A stretch of DNA of 64,000 bases, from assembly GCA_016648135.1 (NCBI GenBank), contig JADDOH010000477.1, forward strand, positions 186,001 through 250,000, given 5' to 3'. How positions within the stretch are numbered: the first letter of the stretch is position 1; the number at the start of each line of letters is the position of its first letter. Shown here piece by piece: positions 63,859 to 64,000 of this stretch. A model generated the notes under the pieces. The model was not told where the DNA came from, ran no database searches, and saw only the letters and a list, made by a program, of their open reading frames with translations. The stretch is from Agrypnia vestita (taxonomy: Eukaryota > Arthropoda > Insecta > Trichoptera > Phryganeidae). The position numbers and the translations under genes are program-made.

Positions 63859-64000
63859 ATATTTTGAGTTTGTCTAAATTTTTCAAGAACAACACTTGAT
63901 TTCATCCCAGAGGGATATATACCTACAATTAGAAAAAGGATATTGCTATACGTATGAAATTGTGCGATCCGCCATTTTGACTAAATCACCGGTCAGAGCG
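63859..64000. other. Window end, no gene
   Basis: TTTCAAGAACAACACTTGAT and ATCCCAGAGGGA again resemble the FB3-associated flank, inverted elements adjoining. Confidence 0.3.

Noticed and set aside
1..64000. CRISPR array, bacterial operon or plasmid features
   Set aside because: No regularly spaced repeats with unique spacers and no prokaryotic gene density; all elements are eukaryotic.

Overview
The window looks like non-genic DNA (intergenic or deep intronic) from a repeat-rich, AT-rich arthropod genome, most likely an insect. Evidence: no intact host gene or convincing exon; many decayed non-LTR retrotransposon fragments of kinds common in insects (RTE-like and Jockey/CR1-like); a Penelope-like element with a GIY-YIG endonuclease; DNA transposons with eukaryotic hallmarks (hAT with an 8-bp target duplication, piggyBac-like elements flanked by TTAA); tRNA-derived SINEs; and many foldback (MITE-like) elements. 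No order or species is claimed.

Layout. 0-9 kb: foldback FB1, an RTE-like LINE split by a 540-bp palindrome (FB2), a hAT element with nested insertions, more LINE pieces, FB3 and a tRNA-derived SINE. 9-18 kb: a LINE interrupted by a TTAA-flanked element beside a possible piggyBac C-terminal remnant, a 148-bp tandem duplication and LTR-like promoter pieces. 18-27 kb: a Jockey-like LINE with a 907-bp piggyBac-like element in its 3' UTR, two FB4 foldbacks, another LINE and the Penelope-like element (25.5-26.6 kb), the best coding remnant here. 27-43 kb: SINE pieces, a LINE carrying the empty site for the 18.6-kb insertion, two related promoter-like segments, TTAA element PB2 and SINE-X. 43-57 kb: LINE reverse transcriptase nested in FB4, several foldbacks, and second, inverted copies of PB2 and PB1. 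57-64 kb: more foldbacks, LINE and SINE tails, GC-richer single-copy-looking islands, a duplicated heat-shock-element array and a second FB1.

The most interesting observation cuts across families. A hammerhead-ribozyme-like core (CTGANGA, small hairpin, GAAA, then a short palindrome and a non-G base) recurs in about 18 places, in the Penelope-like element and in several unrelated-looking foldback and short-repeat families. The palindrome differs between families (ACGT, ACATGT, ACCGGT, ACTATAGT) while its self-complementarity is kept, as expected if helix III forms between two RNA copies, as known for short-stem hammerheads. Catalysis is not shown, and many copies carry an extra base or mismatch at the foot of helix II.

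The open reading frames outside the mobile elements are short, lack recognisable domains and are not annotated as genes. Gene-free stretches are listed as such.
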